From Diplonema japonicum (lineage: Eukaryota; Euglenozoa; Diplonemea; Diplonemida; Diplonemidae), in NCBI GenBank assembly GCA_964019335.1, contig OZ025649.1, forward strand, positions 620,001-684,000: a DNA stretch of 64,000 nucleotides. Direction: 5' to 3'. The position numbers and the translations under genes are program-made. Numbering within the stretch: position 1 is the stretch's first letter; each line of letters begins with the position of its first letter. The notes beneath the pieces were generated by a model. It searched no databases and was not told the origin of the DNA. It worked only from the letters and a program-made list of their open reading frames with translations. Of this stretch, positions 12,755 through 23,110 are shown one piece after another.

Positions 12755-15217
12755 ATGGGGACCGCAGGACAGAAGAACAAGGCACACAAGCATGGGAAGC
12801 ATGCGTCGAAGAGTGAGAGAAAGGAGAGCAGCAAGGGGAGGGTGATGAAGCTGTCGGGGATCTCGAGGTCCGCACCGACGTCGGTGAAGGGGGGTTTGGA
12901 TGCTGGAGCGAAGATGAAGAGAATGCAGCAACAGCAGGCGAGGGTGAAGACCAAGAGAAGCGACAAAGTGAACATGATGAGGTTGGGGAGGAAGGGAGCA
13001 CCGAAGATAGTGACGTTCATACCTATTGGGGACACGACCGATCAGAAGGTGACGAGGACGCAGATCCAAACGGCATGCGACCCGCAGGCCACCGACATGG
13101 AGTCCATTGCGCACGTTAAGTCCGCAAAGCACCACCAGACCTTCAGCTTCCTGCACTCGACTGACAGCATGCAAGACCAGCTCGACCTCGCCAAGGTGTC
13201 CGACGTCATTGTCATCGTGTGCCGTGTCAACGCCGACGACGAAGTGGACCCCAACACAGTGGAGCCCGACCTCCCTGACGACAAGACCCTCCACACATGG
13301 TACTCCGACATCGGTCTTTGCATCGACGACACAGGCCGGCAAATCCTCAGCAGCATCAACTGCCAGGGTCTGCCTTCTGTCTGTGTCATTCTTCAGGGCT
13401 TGAACCTCGTCGCCAACGCCAAAAAGCGACGCCACCTTGAGCGCATCCACCTCCGATACTTCCAGTCCATCATGACCGCCGACGTCGTCCCTAAGGTCTT
13501 CTGTTCCGACACGCCTGAGAAAGCCGCCGTGGCACTGCGGTACATCTCCGAGCAGAAGCTTCGCTCGCTGAAGTGGAGGGACATCCGGCCCTACTTCCTT
13601 GTTGACCAATGCAGTTGGAAGGACGACGCGCCCCCCACAGCATCTGAGACGGACGGGAGCCCTGTGAAGGACCTGTGTGTGAGTGGCTACCTCAGGGGCA
13701 GGCCGCTGTCTCCCAACCAGCTGGTGCACCTCACGAATTACGGGACTTACCAGATCGAGGCGATCCTCGACAGGGACGGGAACGTGCTGAAGCAAAGTGA
13801 CGAGAACAGAGAGAGCTTGCAATACTGCCAGGTGCCTGACCCCATGGAGGGCGAGCAGACGTGGCCGACGGAGGAAGAGTTGAAGGAAGCGGAGAGGCAG
13901 ACGAAGAAAAAGAAGAAGCTGACCGAGAAAAAGATGAAAGTGAAGGTACCGACTGGTTTCTCGTCGTACCAAGCAGCATGGGTGGCAGACCCTGCAAGCT
14001 TCGAGGTGCTTGAGAGTGAAGACGAGGACGAAGAAGACACACCAATGGATGCCAAGTCAAGGGCTACGACGAAGTACTCGCGTGTGAGTTCAGCTGCACA
14101 GACCGACGTCGAGGAGGTGATGGGTGGTGATTGGCTTGCGAAGGACGAGGCCATGACCGACGAGGAGCGCGTGGCGGAGATGCAGCGTCTGCGGGACCTC
14201 TCAACGGACGACCGCGAATTCCCCGACGAGGTGGACACCCCCATGCACATCCCGTCACGCATTCGTTTCCAGAAGTACCGAGGACTGCAGTCCTTCCGTT
14301 CGTCGGAATGGGACCCCAACGAGTCACTGCCGCTCGACTACGCGAGGATCTTCAAGTTCCAGAACTTCAGAAGGACACAAAAAGTGTCGCTGAGCACAGC
14401 AGTCGACGGTGTTGACATTGACACGTACGTCACGGTGGTGTTGAAGGCGGTGCCTGTCGGGTTCGTGGAAGAATGGCAGAAGAGGATGGAAGCACCGTTG
14501 GTGCTGAGCGGGCTGTTGAAGCATGAACAGAAGTACTCTGTGGTGCATTACTTGATGCAGAGGAACAAGGAGTACAGCGAACCTATTAAGTCGAAGACGA
14601 GGCTTGTTATCCACATGGGGTTCAGAAAGGTTGTGGCAAACCCTACCTACTCCGATGTGTGCAAGGGGGACAGGACGAAGTTCGCGAGGTACTTCCATGC
14701 GGACGACCGGTTCATAATGATGTCGTTCTTTGCGCCGACGAGTTACATGCCAACACCGGCACTGTGCTTCCAGCCCATCACAAGGGCTGAGAAGGAAGGA
14801 GGCGCGGAAATGCCGTTTGTTTCATTCGGTGCTGCAGAGCTGCCAAACCCCGATTTGTTGGTCCTTAAGAAGGTCGTGCTTACTGGTCACGTCTACAAAA
14901 CCCACAAGAGACAGTGCATTGTGAGGTACATGTTCCACAACGATGAAGACGTTAAATGGTTCCAGCCTGTCGAGATCTACACCAAGCTCGGCTTCAGAGG
15001 TCGTATTCTTAAGTCCGTCGGTACCCATGGTCACATGAAGGCCACTTTCAGCGGAATTGTTCAGGGGCACGATGTTGTTTGCATGGACCTATGGAAGCGG
15101 GTGTTCCCCAAGTGGACTACCGCAGCCTTCTCCCACCTCGCCGCAGGAGCACAGGACGAGACTTCTGATGAAGACGAGGAAGAGGAATCTGAAGAGATGA
15201 TGGAACACGACGCGTGA
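12755..15217 (+). CDS. TSR1: Ribosome biogenesis protein TSR1 (40S maturation factor)
   Basis: This 820-residue protein is close to the ~800 residues of yeast and human TSR1. The start at MGTAGQKNKAHKHGKH is preferred over the more upstream in-frame ATG because family members begin with this basic QNKAHK segment. Next come a degenerate GTPase-like domain, an AARP2CN region and the C-terminal DUF663/RIBIOP_C part. Diagnostic strings are PDPMEGEQTWPTEEEL, FPDEVDTP, RIRFQKYRGLQSFR, LGTHGHMKATF and RVFPKWT. TSR1 binds pre-40S particles and blocks premature joining of translation factors during late small-subunit maturation. Unlike BMS1 it is not an active GTPase. The C-terminus is acidic. No intron is seen. 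Confidence 0.95.
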   Translation: MGTAGQKNKAHKHGKHASKSERKESSKGRVMKLSGISRSAPTSVKGGLDAGAKMKRMQQQQARVKTKRSDKVNMMRLGRKGAPKIVTFIPIGDTTDQKVTRTQIQTACDPQATDMESIAHVKSAKHHQTFSFLHSTDSMQDQLDLAKVSDVIVIVCRVNADDEVDPNTVEPDLPDDKTLHTWYSDIGLCIDDTGRQILSSINCQGLPSVCVILQGLNLVANAKKRRHLERIHLRYFQSIMTADVVPKVFCSDTPEKAAVALRYISEQKLRSLKWRDIRPYFLVDQCSWKDDAPPTASETDGSPVKDLCVSGYLRGRPLSPNQLVHLTNYGTYQIEAILDRDGNVLKQSDENRESLQYCQVPDPMEGEQTWPTEEELKEAERQTKKKKKLTEKKMKVKVPTGFSSYQAAWVADPASFEVLESEDEDEEDTPMDAKSRATTKYSRVSSAAQTDVEEVMGGDWLAKDEAMTDEERVAEMQRLRDLSTDDREFPDEVDTPMHIPSRIRFQKYRGLQSFRSSEWDPNESLPLDYARIFKFQNFRRTQKVSLSTAVDGVDIDTYVTVVLKAVPVGFVEEWQKRMEAPLVLSGLLKHEQKYSVVHYLMQRNKEYSEPIKSKTRLVIHMGFRKVVANPTYSDVCKGDRTKFARYFHADDRFIMMSFFAPTSYMPTPALCFQPITRAEKEGGAEMPFVSFGAAELPNPDLLVLKKVVLTGHVYKTHKRQCIVRYMFHNDEDVKWFQPVEIYTKLGFRGRILKSVGTHGHMKATFSGIVQGHDVVCMDLWKRVFPKWTTAAFSHLAAGAQDETSDEDEEEESEEMMEHDA

Positions 15218-15527
15218 CCTTTGATCAACCCCCCCTTTTTTTTTCGAAAAAAGAATATATCAGACCCCCCCCTTTTTTTTTAAACACCTCCACATACGCT
15301 TTTTTTTGTTTCGGTTTTTTTTTTTTTTTTTTCGCTTTTCCCCCTCCCCTTTTCTCTTCCCCCCTTTTTTTTCTCTTCTTCTTTTTTTCATTTTTTTCTT
15401 CTCCACCATCAAAAAAAAAGACTCCCCTTCTCCCTGTTTTTTTTTTTTATCATTATTTATTTATTATTTTTTTTTTGATCACTCATCCAATTTTCACAAA
15501 AGGCCCGGGGGACCAAATGCACAAAAG
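15218..15527. promoter_or_regulatory. Long polypyrimidine region, putative trans-splice acceptor
   Basis: From 15302 to 15480 almost all bases are T or C, the clearest such tract before a gene start here. An out-of-frame ATG at 15517 precedes the likely start at 15528 and could act as a short uORF. Confidence 0.5.
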
Positions 15528-16580
15528 ATGTTTATTCCCCGAAAGCAGTCCAAACAAACCATCTATAAGATCCGGCAGGTTGTGACCAGCTTTGCAGTAT
15601 GCGCCGTCATCCTACTGTGGGTAGTGCTCATGGCCGCGGGAAACGGATGGGAAATAGTAGAGGTTAACGAAGTCCTGGCAGAGAACATCACAAAATGGAA
15701 AGCAGATATCACCCCAGACTGTTTCGGGGACTGGTACGTCCGAGAAGAGGTTGCCTATTCAGTTCGGGGAGGAACAATGGTGATCGGAGGGAACAGGTAT
15801 TTAAGCTTACTGGCCACAAACATAACGTTCACTGGATCGGCTCTGCCCGAGCTTCACTGGATGACTGTTGGTCTGCCCACAGGTGAGACCCTGATAGCAT
15901 GGGCGGGTATACGGATACCTGGCCCAACGACACTGACTTTCATTATAACATATAATATACCTTTCGATAAGCATCCTCTTCTCAAAGGGCAGGACCCCAC
16001 CACGCTCCCTCTTCAGACGAAATCTGGGTTCGAAGCGTTCACCTTGTACATACCTCGTGTTGTGCCTCGTTCTGTGCAGTTTGAGGTTAGAGTTCGTATC
16101 GACGAGATTTTTAGTGGTTTTTACAACCTAACAGGCTCACCTCAAAGTGATAAGCTGGGTTCTGTTGTGTTCGAAGGCGCTGGCGGAGGTGCTCAGCTTG
16201 CCACAGCCGTTCAGGCTCCGGTTGGTTCGTTTCCTTGCAGAGCCGCGGAGTGGAAGGATGTCGTGAACTTCACGGAAACCGTGACGCAGCGTCCCGACAC
16301 GCTCGACGTGCGGACCAAAACAAAAGGCGACGTTCTCGTCACGTCTGTGTTCTGGATCTTCGTCATCTTCTTTTCCGCTACCTGCATCGCCCTTATGGTG
16401 CTGAGCTGCAGGTACCGCTCTGATCTTGGCCTCACACGTGGCATCGCTGAGGAGATGGCACGCCAGACCCGTGCTGTCATCCTTATCCAAGCGTACTTCC
16501 GCGGGTGGAAAATACGACGGCAGTTGCGTAAGGAAAACAAGCTCCAGCAGCATCGCACCAGCACCACTTTGTTGGGGTAG
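15528..16580 (+). CDS. Two-TM membrane protein with a cytoplasmic IQ (calmodulin-binding) motif
   Basis: This 350-residue protein has one N-terminal hydrophobic helix (about 20-38), a ~230-residue predicted lumenal or extracellular domain with NITKW, NITF, NLTG and NFTE sequons, and a second helix (about 268-293). The short C-terminal tail contains IQAYFRGWKIRRQLR, a good match to the IQ consensus IQxxxRGxxxR. The topology suggests both termini are cytosolic and that the tail binds calmodulin or a related EF-hand protein. The ectodomain family was not recognised. The stop codon lies only 66 nt before the next ATG. Calcium-regulated signalling or transport is an inference from the IQ motif. 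Confidence 0.8.
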   Translation: MFIPRKQSKQTIYKIRQVVTSFAVCAVILLWVVLMAAGNGWEIVEVNEVLAENITKWKADITPDCFGDWYVREEVAYSVRGGTMVIGGNRYLSLLATNITFTGSALPELHWMTVGLPTGETLIAWAGIRIPGPTTLTFIITYNIPFDKHPLLKGQDPTTLPLQTKSGFEAFTLYIPRVVPRSVQFEVRVRIDEIFSGFYNLTGSPQSDKLGSVVFEGAGGGAQLATAVQAPVGSFPCRAAEWKDVVNFTETVTQRPDTLDVRTKTKGDVLVTSVFWIFVIFFSATCIALMVLSCRYRSDLGLTRGIAEEMARQTRAVILIQAYFRGWKIRRQLRKENKLQQHRTSTTLLG

Positions 16581-16582
16581 GT

Positions 16583-16621
16583 TTTTATAAAAGTTAGATT
16601 TCTTTTAACGGTTTATTGTAG
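16583..16621 (+). promoter_or_regulatory. Putative trans-splice acceptor in a 66-nt intergenic gap
   Basis: Sequence rich in T ends in ttattgtag, 25 nt before the ATG at 16647. The gap is too small for a usual promoter plus terminator, so co-transcription with the upstream gene is likely. Confidence 0.5.
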
Positions 16622-16646
16622 TTCCTGCCTTGCACTCACCACAGAG

Positions 16647-17969
16647 ATGATATCGAGGAACCGCCACCATGACGAGTCGCCGCGCCGTGCGGCAGGTAAC
16701 GTGGAGAAGATTTCCCTGAACCGCCACCGTGATGAGTCCCCGTGTCGTGAGCCAGGCAGGGCTGCAGCGCAGTACGGAGTCGACTTCCGTGGTGTGTCGC
16801 CTGTGCGGTCGGGTGGCATGGTGTCACCACCCGTAAGACGCCCTCCTGTCGCCGATGCAGGCGGATGGGTCATTGGTAGGATTGGTCTTCCTGGTGGCTT
16901 CAGAGAGAGCAGGTCTGTGTCCCCGCTTATAGACATGGAGCGGGAGAAGGAGCTAGAGATGGAGCGGCAGCTTGCAAGAGAACGCGAAAGGGAAAGGCAG
17001 AGGGAAAAGCAGAAGCTAAAGGAAGAAGTCGCTAATGAAGGAAAAGACAAGGGAACACCTGTTTTGACCAGGAAGCAGTCAGTGAAACTCGCCGACACAT
17101 GGCGCAACAGCATGCCAATGTCAAACACCTCTAGCGCGGGTATCTGTGCTTTATGGGATGCTAGTGGTGCGGAAAAGCTCGGTCCTCTTTACGACTTGCT
17201 GAAAGAGGAAGGTCTCGCAAATGAGGAAACAGCAGCTGGGGCCAGACAGCGCGCTGACATGCTAGAGGCAAAACTCGAGGAGTCTGAGGCAATGATAGAG
17301 ATGCTGAGACAGGGCCTCCTACGGTGCGAAAAGATTGCCAGACCACACACTATCAACGCTGAGTACAAGGACGAGTGGGACGAGGACCCTGAGACATGGG
17401 GCACGTTGCCAGATTACGACCGAACCTCAGAAGAAGTGGTGACTGACGCAACTGACACAGTAAGAGACGCGTGCAAGAGGCTGCGTGATAGGACGGACCA
17501 GGCGCTGAACGAGTTGTGTGAGAATTCACAAGAGATCCTTGTCTTGCAAAAAGCGCTGAAGGAAAGCGCTGCGAGGATACGTGAGCTGGAAGACGAAAAC
17601 AGCCAGCTGCAAGCGAAGGTTTCGGAGCTTTCACTGCAGCTCTTGGAGCTCCAAAAGATACAGCCCAGCATCAACGCCCTTCGCGATGCCAACGCAGCCC
17701 TCACAAAGGAGTTGGAGATGACACGCAACCAGCTTGCCAAAGCGAACTTCGATCACGATCAGCTCAGGATCGAGGTCTGCCGCCTCATCAAACGCAACCG
17801 CGCTGCCAACAAGCGGAGCAAAGATGACTACCTCCCAACTTACCGTGAAGAATCGAAGATAGAAGTAGGTGGCCCCGCATGGATCCCTACAGGTGCGCCA
17901 TACAGGCACACTCTGGACGATGAAGCAACCCTTATGAAGAAGCATGAGCCTTGGCCTGTTTCCAGTTAA
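16647..17969 (+). CDS. Coiled-coil protein, function unknown
   Basis: This 440-residue protein starts with two copies of a short Arg/His motif (NRHHDESPRR and NRHRDESPCR). Residues ~95-130 form a very charged Arg/Glu helix, and residues ~180-390 contain heptad-rich coiled coil interrupted by an acidic linker (DEWDEDPETWGTLPDYD). There is no signal peptide or membrane segment. The next gene starts 95 nt downstream. A cytoskeletal or scaffold role is plausible for such architecture, but no family could be named. Confidence 0.8.
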   Translation: MISRNRHHDESPRRAAGNVEKISLNRHRDESPCREPGRAAAQYGVDFRGVSPVRSGGMVSPPVRRPPVADAGGWVIGRIGLPGGFRESRSVSPLIDMEREKELEMERQLARERERERQREKQKLKEEVANEGKDKGTPVLTRKQSVKLADTWRNSMPMSNTSSAGICALWDASGAEKLGPLYDLLKEEGLANEETAAGARQRADMLEAKLEESEAMIEMLRQGLLRCEKIARPHTINAEYKDEWDEDPETWGTLPDYDRTSEEVVTDATDTVRDACKRLRDRTDQALNELCENSQEILVLQKALKESAARIRELEDENSQLQAKVSELSLQLLELQKIQPSINALRDANAALTKELEMTRNQLAKANFDHDQLRIEVCRLIKRNRAANKRSKDDYLPTYREESKIEVGGPAWIPTGAPYRHTLDDEATLMKKHEPWPVSS

Positions 17970-18064
17970 TGTTACTGTTTAATTACTAACCTGTATTGTA
18001 CACTTGTATTGATTAATCTAAAGTACTTGTTCCCGTTAGCACCGTTCACAGATTATCCAACAAA

Positions 18065-19294
18065 ATGATGCTTACCACGCTTCTTGGTGCTGCAGTGCTT
18101 TCGTACAACAATGGGGCACCTGACTCGAGGCTGCCGCCGCTTGGGTGGAGCAGCTGGGTGGCGCTGGGCCCCGGGACGGCGCACCCTGTGTTCGACTACT
18201 GCGACGAGCAGCAGGTGAAGAACACAGTGGACGCGTTCATCGCGCTGGGGCTGAAGGACGCGGGCTACAGGCACATCCACCTGGACGACTGCTGGGCACA
18301 CGCGAGGAACGCAAGCGGTTACCTGTACCCCGACCCCGACCACTTCCCGAATGGGATGAAGCCCCTCGCAGACTACGTGCACAGCAAGGGGTTGGTGTTC
18401 GGGCTGTACACATGTGCGGGGACGGAGACTTGCGTCGGGGGCAGACCTGGGTCGAAGGACCACTGGGAGCAAGACGCGGCGGTGTTCGCGGAGTGGGGAG
18501 TGGACTGGGTGAAGATGGACTGGTGCAACACGCAGGGGATGACGCCGAAGGACACGTACCCCAAGATGTCCGCAGCGATGAACAAAACGGGGCGCGCCAT
18601 GCACTTCAACATGTGCGAGTGGGGGAAGGACGCACCGTGGACGTGGGGCCCTGCAGTGGCGCAGTCGTGGCGCATGGCGGGAGACCACACGGGAGTCTGG
18701 TCGTCGACGAAGCTCGTGATTCAGGAGTCGGCGGCGATCCCTGCTGCGAGCACAGGGAGACCGTACGCGTGGAACGACATGGACATGCTGGAGACGGGGA
18801 ACTACGGGCAGGCGGCGCACGCGAACGGGAGGGAGTCGAACATGACAGCGGTGGAGTACAAGACGGAGTTCTCGATGTGGGCGATCAACGCGTCGCCTCT
18901 CGTTGTGACGACCCCGCTCATGAACTGCTCGATGGGGACGTGCGTCCCGACGATGACAGCCCTGCAGAAGGAGATCCTGCTGAACACGGAGATCCTTGCG
19001 ATCAACCAGGACGTGACCCCCCAGGGGCGCCCTCTCAACGGCTTCCCCTCCGACTACCCCTCCCTCTGGGCACGCGCCCTTTCTGACGGCTCCTTTGCTG
19101 TAGCCTTCTACAACCAGAACGACGTCCCCGTCACAGGCTCTCTGAACCTCACCTCCCTCGGTTGGCCTGCCACCACCTCTGTCCTCCCCCGCGACCTCTG
19201 GGCTCACAAGAACCTCCCCGTCGCCACTGGCACTGTCGGCCCCTTTACCGTCCAGCCCCACGCCACCATCGTCCTCAGACTGACTAAGCAGTAG
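18065..19294 (+). CDS. Alpha-galactosidase, glycoside hydrolase family 27
   Basis: This 409-residue protein is read without introns. GH27 hallmarks are LGWSSW near the N-terminus, HLDDCW, the nucleophile motif DWVKMDWC with Asp152, and the acid/base motif WRMAGD with Asp207. WNDMDMLE and the C-terminal beta-sandwich region follow. The enzyme hydrolyses terminal alpha-1,3/1,4/1,6-galactosides (or alpha-N-acetylgalactosaminides in some members) with retention. The N-terminus is short but hydrophobic (MMLTTLLGAAVLSY), so a weak signal sequence for lysosome or secretion is possible. Several NxT/S sites are present. Extreme GC3 produces long open frames in other registers that are not genes. Confidence 0.95.
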   Translation: MMLTTLLGAAVLSYNNGAPDSRLPPLGWSSWVALGPGTAHPVFDYCDEQQVKNTVDAFIALGLKDAGYRHIHLDDCWAHARNASGYLYPDPDHFPNGMKPLADYVHSKGLVFGLYTCAGTETCVGGRPGSKDHWEQDAAVFAEWGVDWVKMDWCNTQGMTPKDTYPKMSAAMNKTGRAMHFNMCEWGKDAPWTWGPAVAQSWRMAGDHTGVWSSTKLVIQESAAIPAASTGRPYAWNDMDMLETGNYGQAAHANGRESNMTAVEYKTEFSMWAINASPLVVTTPLMNCSMGTCVPTMTALQKEILLNTEILAINQDVTPQGRPLNGFPSDYPSLWARALSDGSFAVAFYNQNDVPVTGSLNLTSLGWPATTSVLPRDLWAHKNLPVATGTVGPFTVQPHATIVLRLTKQ

Positions 19295-19609
19295 AAGAGA
19301 ACTGTATTTTTAAAACGTATCCCGTGCTTATCTGCCATGACTGCTTGAACCTTTGCATCAAGTTCAGCATCAGGTGGGCTATATATATTTCCTTGTCCTT
19401 TACATCTTTTTGACACAAGTGCGTGTTTGACCCTTTGCGCAAGCACGCCATTCTGTTTTTTTTTTATTTATTCTCCGTTCCTCTTGCAGATGACTTGTGG
19501 CCCACAAAGCAAGTGCAGCGAGAAGGCTGCCATACAGTCACCTCGATCGCTTTTTTCATTTTGTTCCTGTTTTTATTGCAACCTATCGACGCACTGCAGG
19601 GTTGGTGAG
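19295..19609. other. Intergenic region
   Basis: 3' UTR-like DNA with T-rich segments near 19450-19490 and 19548-19580, then ctgcag just before the ATG at 19610. No gene is seen. Confidence 0.55.
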
Positions 19610-21440
19610 ATGTCGGGTGTGCCAGCAGGGGTGGCTGCTGCGCTGGATGCCGGAAGGGTCAGGGGGTCATACCCCTATGCACCTGTGAAGCCAGCTGGCG
19701 TAAGTGGTATAGGCGGCAGCGATCAGTATGTAACAGTTCCAGCGAGCGTTTTGTATGCTGGGCTGGAGGGCAGGGCGAAGAGCATGCCTGTGGATGGCAG
19801 GGAATATGAAAGAGCTCTGGTACCTTTAAGAAATCCTTCAGATGCACTTGGCCTGGCGAGAGACCTGCTGAAGTACCACCGAGCCTATGGCCTCACAGAC
19901 ACGAGAGACCAGCAGACCGCATACGATGCACATGTTGCAGCGCAGTCTGTCCTTGGAGAGTGGCGGCGGAGCGGCAAGACCACCCTTCACTTGTACGGAA
20001 CGGGCCCAGAGCCATACTCCCCTAATGCAAGGATAGCTCAGCGGACGGAGATCCCGCCCCTCCCCCCGAGGGACCACTGGATGGCACTTCAGAAGGAGAT
20101 GCGCGACCTGCAAGACTCGCTCGTGCACGTCGACGCGTTGGTGCCGCCAATGCGAAAGCCGTCCATGCGGCAGGGCACGTGGTCCAAAAGGACGCCCTCC
20201 GAACAGGTATGTTGCCACCATGAAGCGCACCACACTTCATAGTCGGAACCTGCGATGCTCCCCCCGAGGCCGAGCGTTCCCCTTGATGCGGACGGGGACC
20301 CCATCCAGTCGGAGAAGATATACTATGTAGCGGACAAGATGTTGAAGTGCGGGAAGTGCAAAGTTAAAATCCTTCCCACCAGCAACTACTGCCACCACTG
20401 CGCGACACGGGTAAAGGTGTCGTGTGCTGCATGCGGGGAGGAGACAAGGTGCCCTGCTGCGGCGTGTGCCCACTGTGGGCAGATGCTGCCAAAAGAGGTA
20501 TTCAGCGTCAACCCGAACTTTATCTTTTAATCAGAAGCAACGCGGCCGTGCCAGCATCGCCTCCCCAGCGACCTCGTCCATCTATAACCCTCCTGCAAGT
20601 GAACTGCGTGTGCCTGATGCTATGACCGTGGACCTTGAGATGGATAAGAATGAACCAGAGACGATACCCGACCCCAGCAGCCCAGCGTGGTATGACGGTC
20701 CCCCAGTGAAGATGGACACGGAGAACGAGAAAGAGAGAGAGAGAGAGAAAGAAAAAGAGGCAAAAAAGAACAAAGAAGATGAAGAGGAGGCAAGATTTAA
20801 AGAAATACTAGAAGAAGAAGAGCAACAGGAAAAGGGAAAGAAAGAAGACAAGCCGATAGAAAAAGAAGTGCAAGAGAACGAGAAGGAGAACGTGAAAGAG
20901 GAAGAGACAGAGAAGGAAAAGGAGAAAAAGAAAGAGGAAGACAAAGAAGAAGTGTTAAACGCAGCCCTAGAAGAAAAGGAAGATGAATTGTCAATTGAAG
21001 AAGAAAAGAAAGATAAAAAGGGAAAGAAGAAGAAAGAGAAGAAAAGCAAGGAAGACGCAGGTGAGGATAAGAAGGAACCTGAAGACGATGAAGAGTCGAA
21101 AGAAGAGAAAAAAGACAAGAAGGGCAAGAACAAAGACAAAGACGCAGATGACGATAAGAAAGAAAAGGAAGAGCCGAAAGAAGAAAAGAAAGACAAGAAG
21201 GGCAAAAAGGGCAAGAACAAAGACAAAGACAAAGAACTTGAAGATGATGAAGAGCCGAAAGAGGAAAAAAAAGACAAGAAAGACAAAAAGGTCAAGAACA
21301 AAGACAAAGGCGATGTCCTGAGAGATGACAAAATCGAGGACCCGCACTCGGCCAAAACCGTGTCCAAAGGCTCCCCTGCGTCAAAGAAGAACACTGCAGT
21401 GGATCTGGACAACCAAGTAGCTTCTATTGATGACTTGTAA
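19610..21440 (+). CDS. Protein with double zinc ribbon and long Lys/Glu-rich tail, three exons
   Basis: Exons are 19610-20206, 20243-20497 and 20535-21440, giving 585 residues. Without splicing the frame closes soon after 20206, and the zinc-ribbon exon would have no start. The N-terminal ~200 residues are not recognised. Residues ~234-280 contain four CxxC-type pairs (CGKC, CHHC, CAAC, CAHC), matching a double zinc ribbon. Residues ~330-570 are almost pure Lys, Glu and Asp, with imperfect repeats of EEPKEEKKDKKGK. Such tails are usually disordered and can bind microtubules, RNA or acidic partners; which applies is unknown. Confidence 0.8.
20207..20242 (+). other. Spliceosomal intron, 36 nt, phase 0
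   Basis: The exon ends GAACAG, the donor is gtatgt and the acceptor cttcatag. Splicing joins ...PSEQ to SEPAML... and leads into the zinc-ribbon exon. Confidence 0.85.
20498..20534 (+). other. Spliceosomal intron, 37 nt, phase 0
   Basis: The donor is gtattc after AAAGAG and the acceptor taatcag. Splicing removes the in-frame TAA inside the acceptor region and joins the zinc-ribbon exon to the charged tail. Confidence 0.85.
20735..21330 (+). repeat. Purine-rich coding repeats (Lys/Glu)
   Basis: Imperfect repeats of gaa/aag/gac codons encode units like KEEKKDKKGK. Purine content on the coding strand is extreme, so the antisense strand shows a long Ser/Phe frame that is an artefact. Confidence 0.75.
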
Positions 21441-21654
21441 GGGAAATAAAAGAAAGAAAATAGTAATTTTGATACCTCCATGCATAGTGCGGCATAAGCC
21501 ACACACCGACTTACTTTCACCAATCAGGGTATGTTTATTAGTTCTTCCCTTATCTTATCCCCCCTCCGGGCCCGAAGGGCCCTCAATCTGATCTTTGTCT
21601 CAAGATTTACTATTTCTAACTGCCTAAGTTTCCCCACCCCCTCTTTTTTTTTTT

Positions 21655-22824
21655 TGGCTCCCCTACATAGGGTGGAACTGGACGCAGCTGCTAGACTGTA
21701 GGAACAAACCCTGGGCCGAGCGCGGGCACGCCTTTAGGGACGCGGTGAGGAAAGCCCGGAGCAGGTCACTGGCGAACGAAAGAAGCACAGTGAAGGGGAT
21801 GGAGGCGGGAGCGGATCCCAAAACCAACCAACTGTGGAAGACAGCCAAGGACCCACTCATGTCCTACTGCCTGAGACGGGTGATCGCCGGAGGGGTCCCC
21901 TACCTTAGCCCGCATGCAGGTACGAGTCAAAGGAGCGTCCCCCTGGCACCAGAAGGAGATGGCACCGAGGAAGACGGGGACAGCATAGACCACGTCCCAA
22001 CGACGGAAGTACCACGCACACAAGGGTTCAGGTGTGACCTGTGTGAGTCACCACACCCGGACACGGTAACCTTACTACGCCATCAGCTTTACGAGTGTGC
22101 CTGCGCACGGGACGAGCTGGCACAGGACGGTTTGGAACCGCTGCGCGACAGGACGGGATGGCCCCTGTGTCTTGAGCTACACGCAATACTGCCGAGAGGA
22201 CATGCCTTTGCATACCTGGAAAAACTGCAACGATACTTGGCCGTGGTGGTTGAGAAGCGGGACGTGGAGCTCGTGCAGAAGGAGGACGTCAACACACAGC
22301 CGCTACCGTGGGAACGAAATGTAGTAGGAAAGAGATGCCCCGTTCCGATAGCAGGCGAGCTCGAGGGAGTGGGTGGGGTCCTGTCCCAGTACCTGAACCC
22401 GCTGCTACAATGGTTGTCACAGCTGCGCTGGGTGGAGAAGGACACCGCCTCGGAGGTGTCGGCGGTGGAGCTAGCCATTGACTTCGAATGGACGACCGGT
22501 AAATCATTAGGAGGCCTGCTGGAAGATAGGGCACGCAGAATCAAGGCCCTAATCGTAAAGATAAACGCAGCGTGCAGGGCACGGAAGAAGCGACGCCCCT
22601 TCCCAGCGGATGAGCAGAAAAGGGTGAAATCCCTCATCGCCATAGGAGGAAAGGCAGCTATAGGCTTCTCCAGGAGGCCCATTTTTGCTACCCAGTCCAC
22701 GCACGACAAGCTGATGGATTTGAAGGCCGCCTACAAGCGGGATCGCATCACACGACTCCGCAAGACGCTCACAGCCACAATCGGGATGAAAGCAATGCTC
22801 CAGAAGGGGAGTATTAACAGATAG
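21655..22824 (+). mobile_element. 5'-truncated non-LTR retrotransposon (LINE), C-terminal part only
   Basis: An open frame runs directly out of a poly-T tract at 21655 to a stop at 22824. It lacks the reverse transcriptase core. It aligns by eye with the C-terminal third of the element at 36633-38702: a CxxC...H-x4-C zinc knuckle (CDLCESPHPD then HQLYEC), a Leu/Trp helix followed by a Glu-Val-Ser-Lys/Ala-Glu-Leu-Ala-like segment (VSAVELAIDF), and GFSRRPIFA near the end. It stays open over about 390 codons, so the insertion may be recent or the frame may be under constraint. There is no ATG at the beginning, as expected for a truncated copy. Confidence 0.75.
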
Positions 22825-23110
22825 ACCCCCCCCTCCCATAGGGCGGCCCTCTAGCGGGGGGCTTGTCCTGTACTTTGAGTTTTTTTTTTCTTTCTCCTTT
22901 TTGTTGTTTTTTTTTTGTTGTAGTTGTTTTGATATTTGTTCGTGTCTATAAGCTCCTCCCCCCCGCCCTTTTACAGTCCCTTTTTCTTGTCTTGTATTTT
23001 GTTGTCGCATTTCATGCCCACCAAACGACGGGGGGAAAAAATAATACAATACAAATAAAAAAGACTCTCCATATAGGTGTGCCTGGGGTGGCGGCGCACC
23101 ATTCAAAAAG

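Noticed and set aside
12707-13972. 421-codon open frame antisense to TSR1
   Set aside because: Composition is a reflection of the TSR1 codons; low-complexity Leu/Arg/His content.
18145-19086. 313-codon + strand frame and a 402-codon antisense frame inside the GH27 gene
   Set aside because: Both overlap a clear alpha-galactosidase with intact catalytic motifs and result from its extreme GC3.
20582-21523. 313-codon Ser/Phe-rich antisense frame
   Set aside because: Complement of the Lys/Glu-rich coding repeats.
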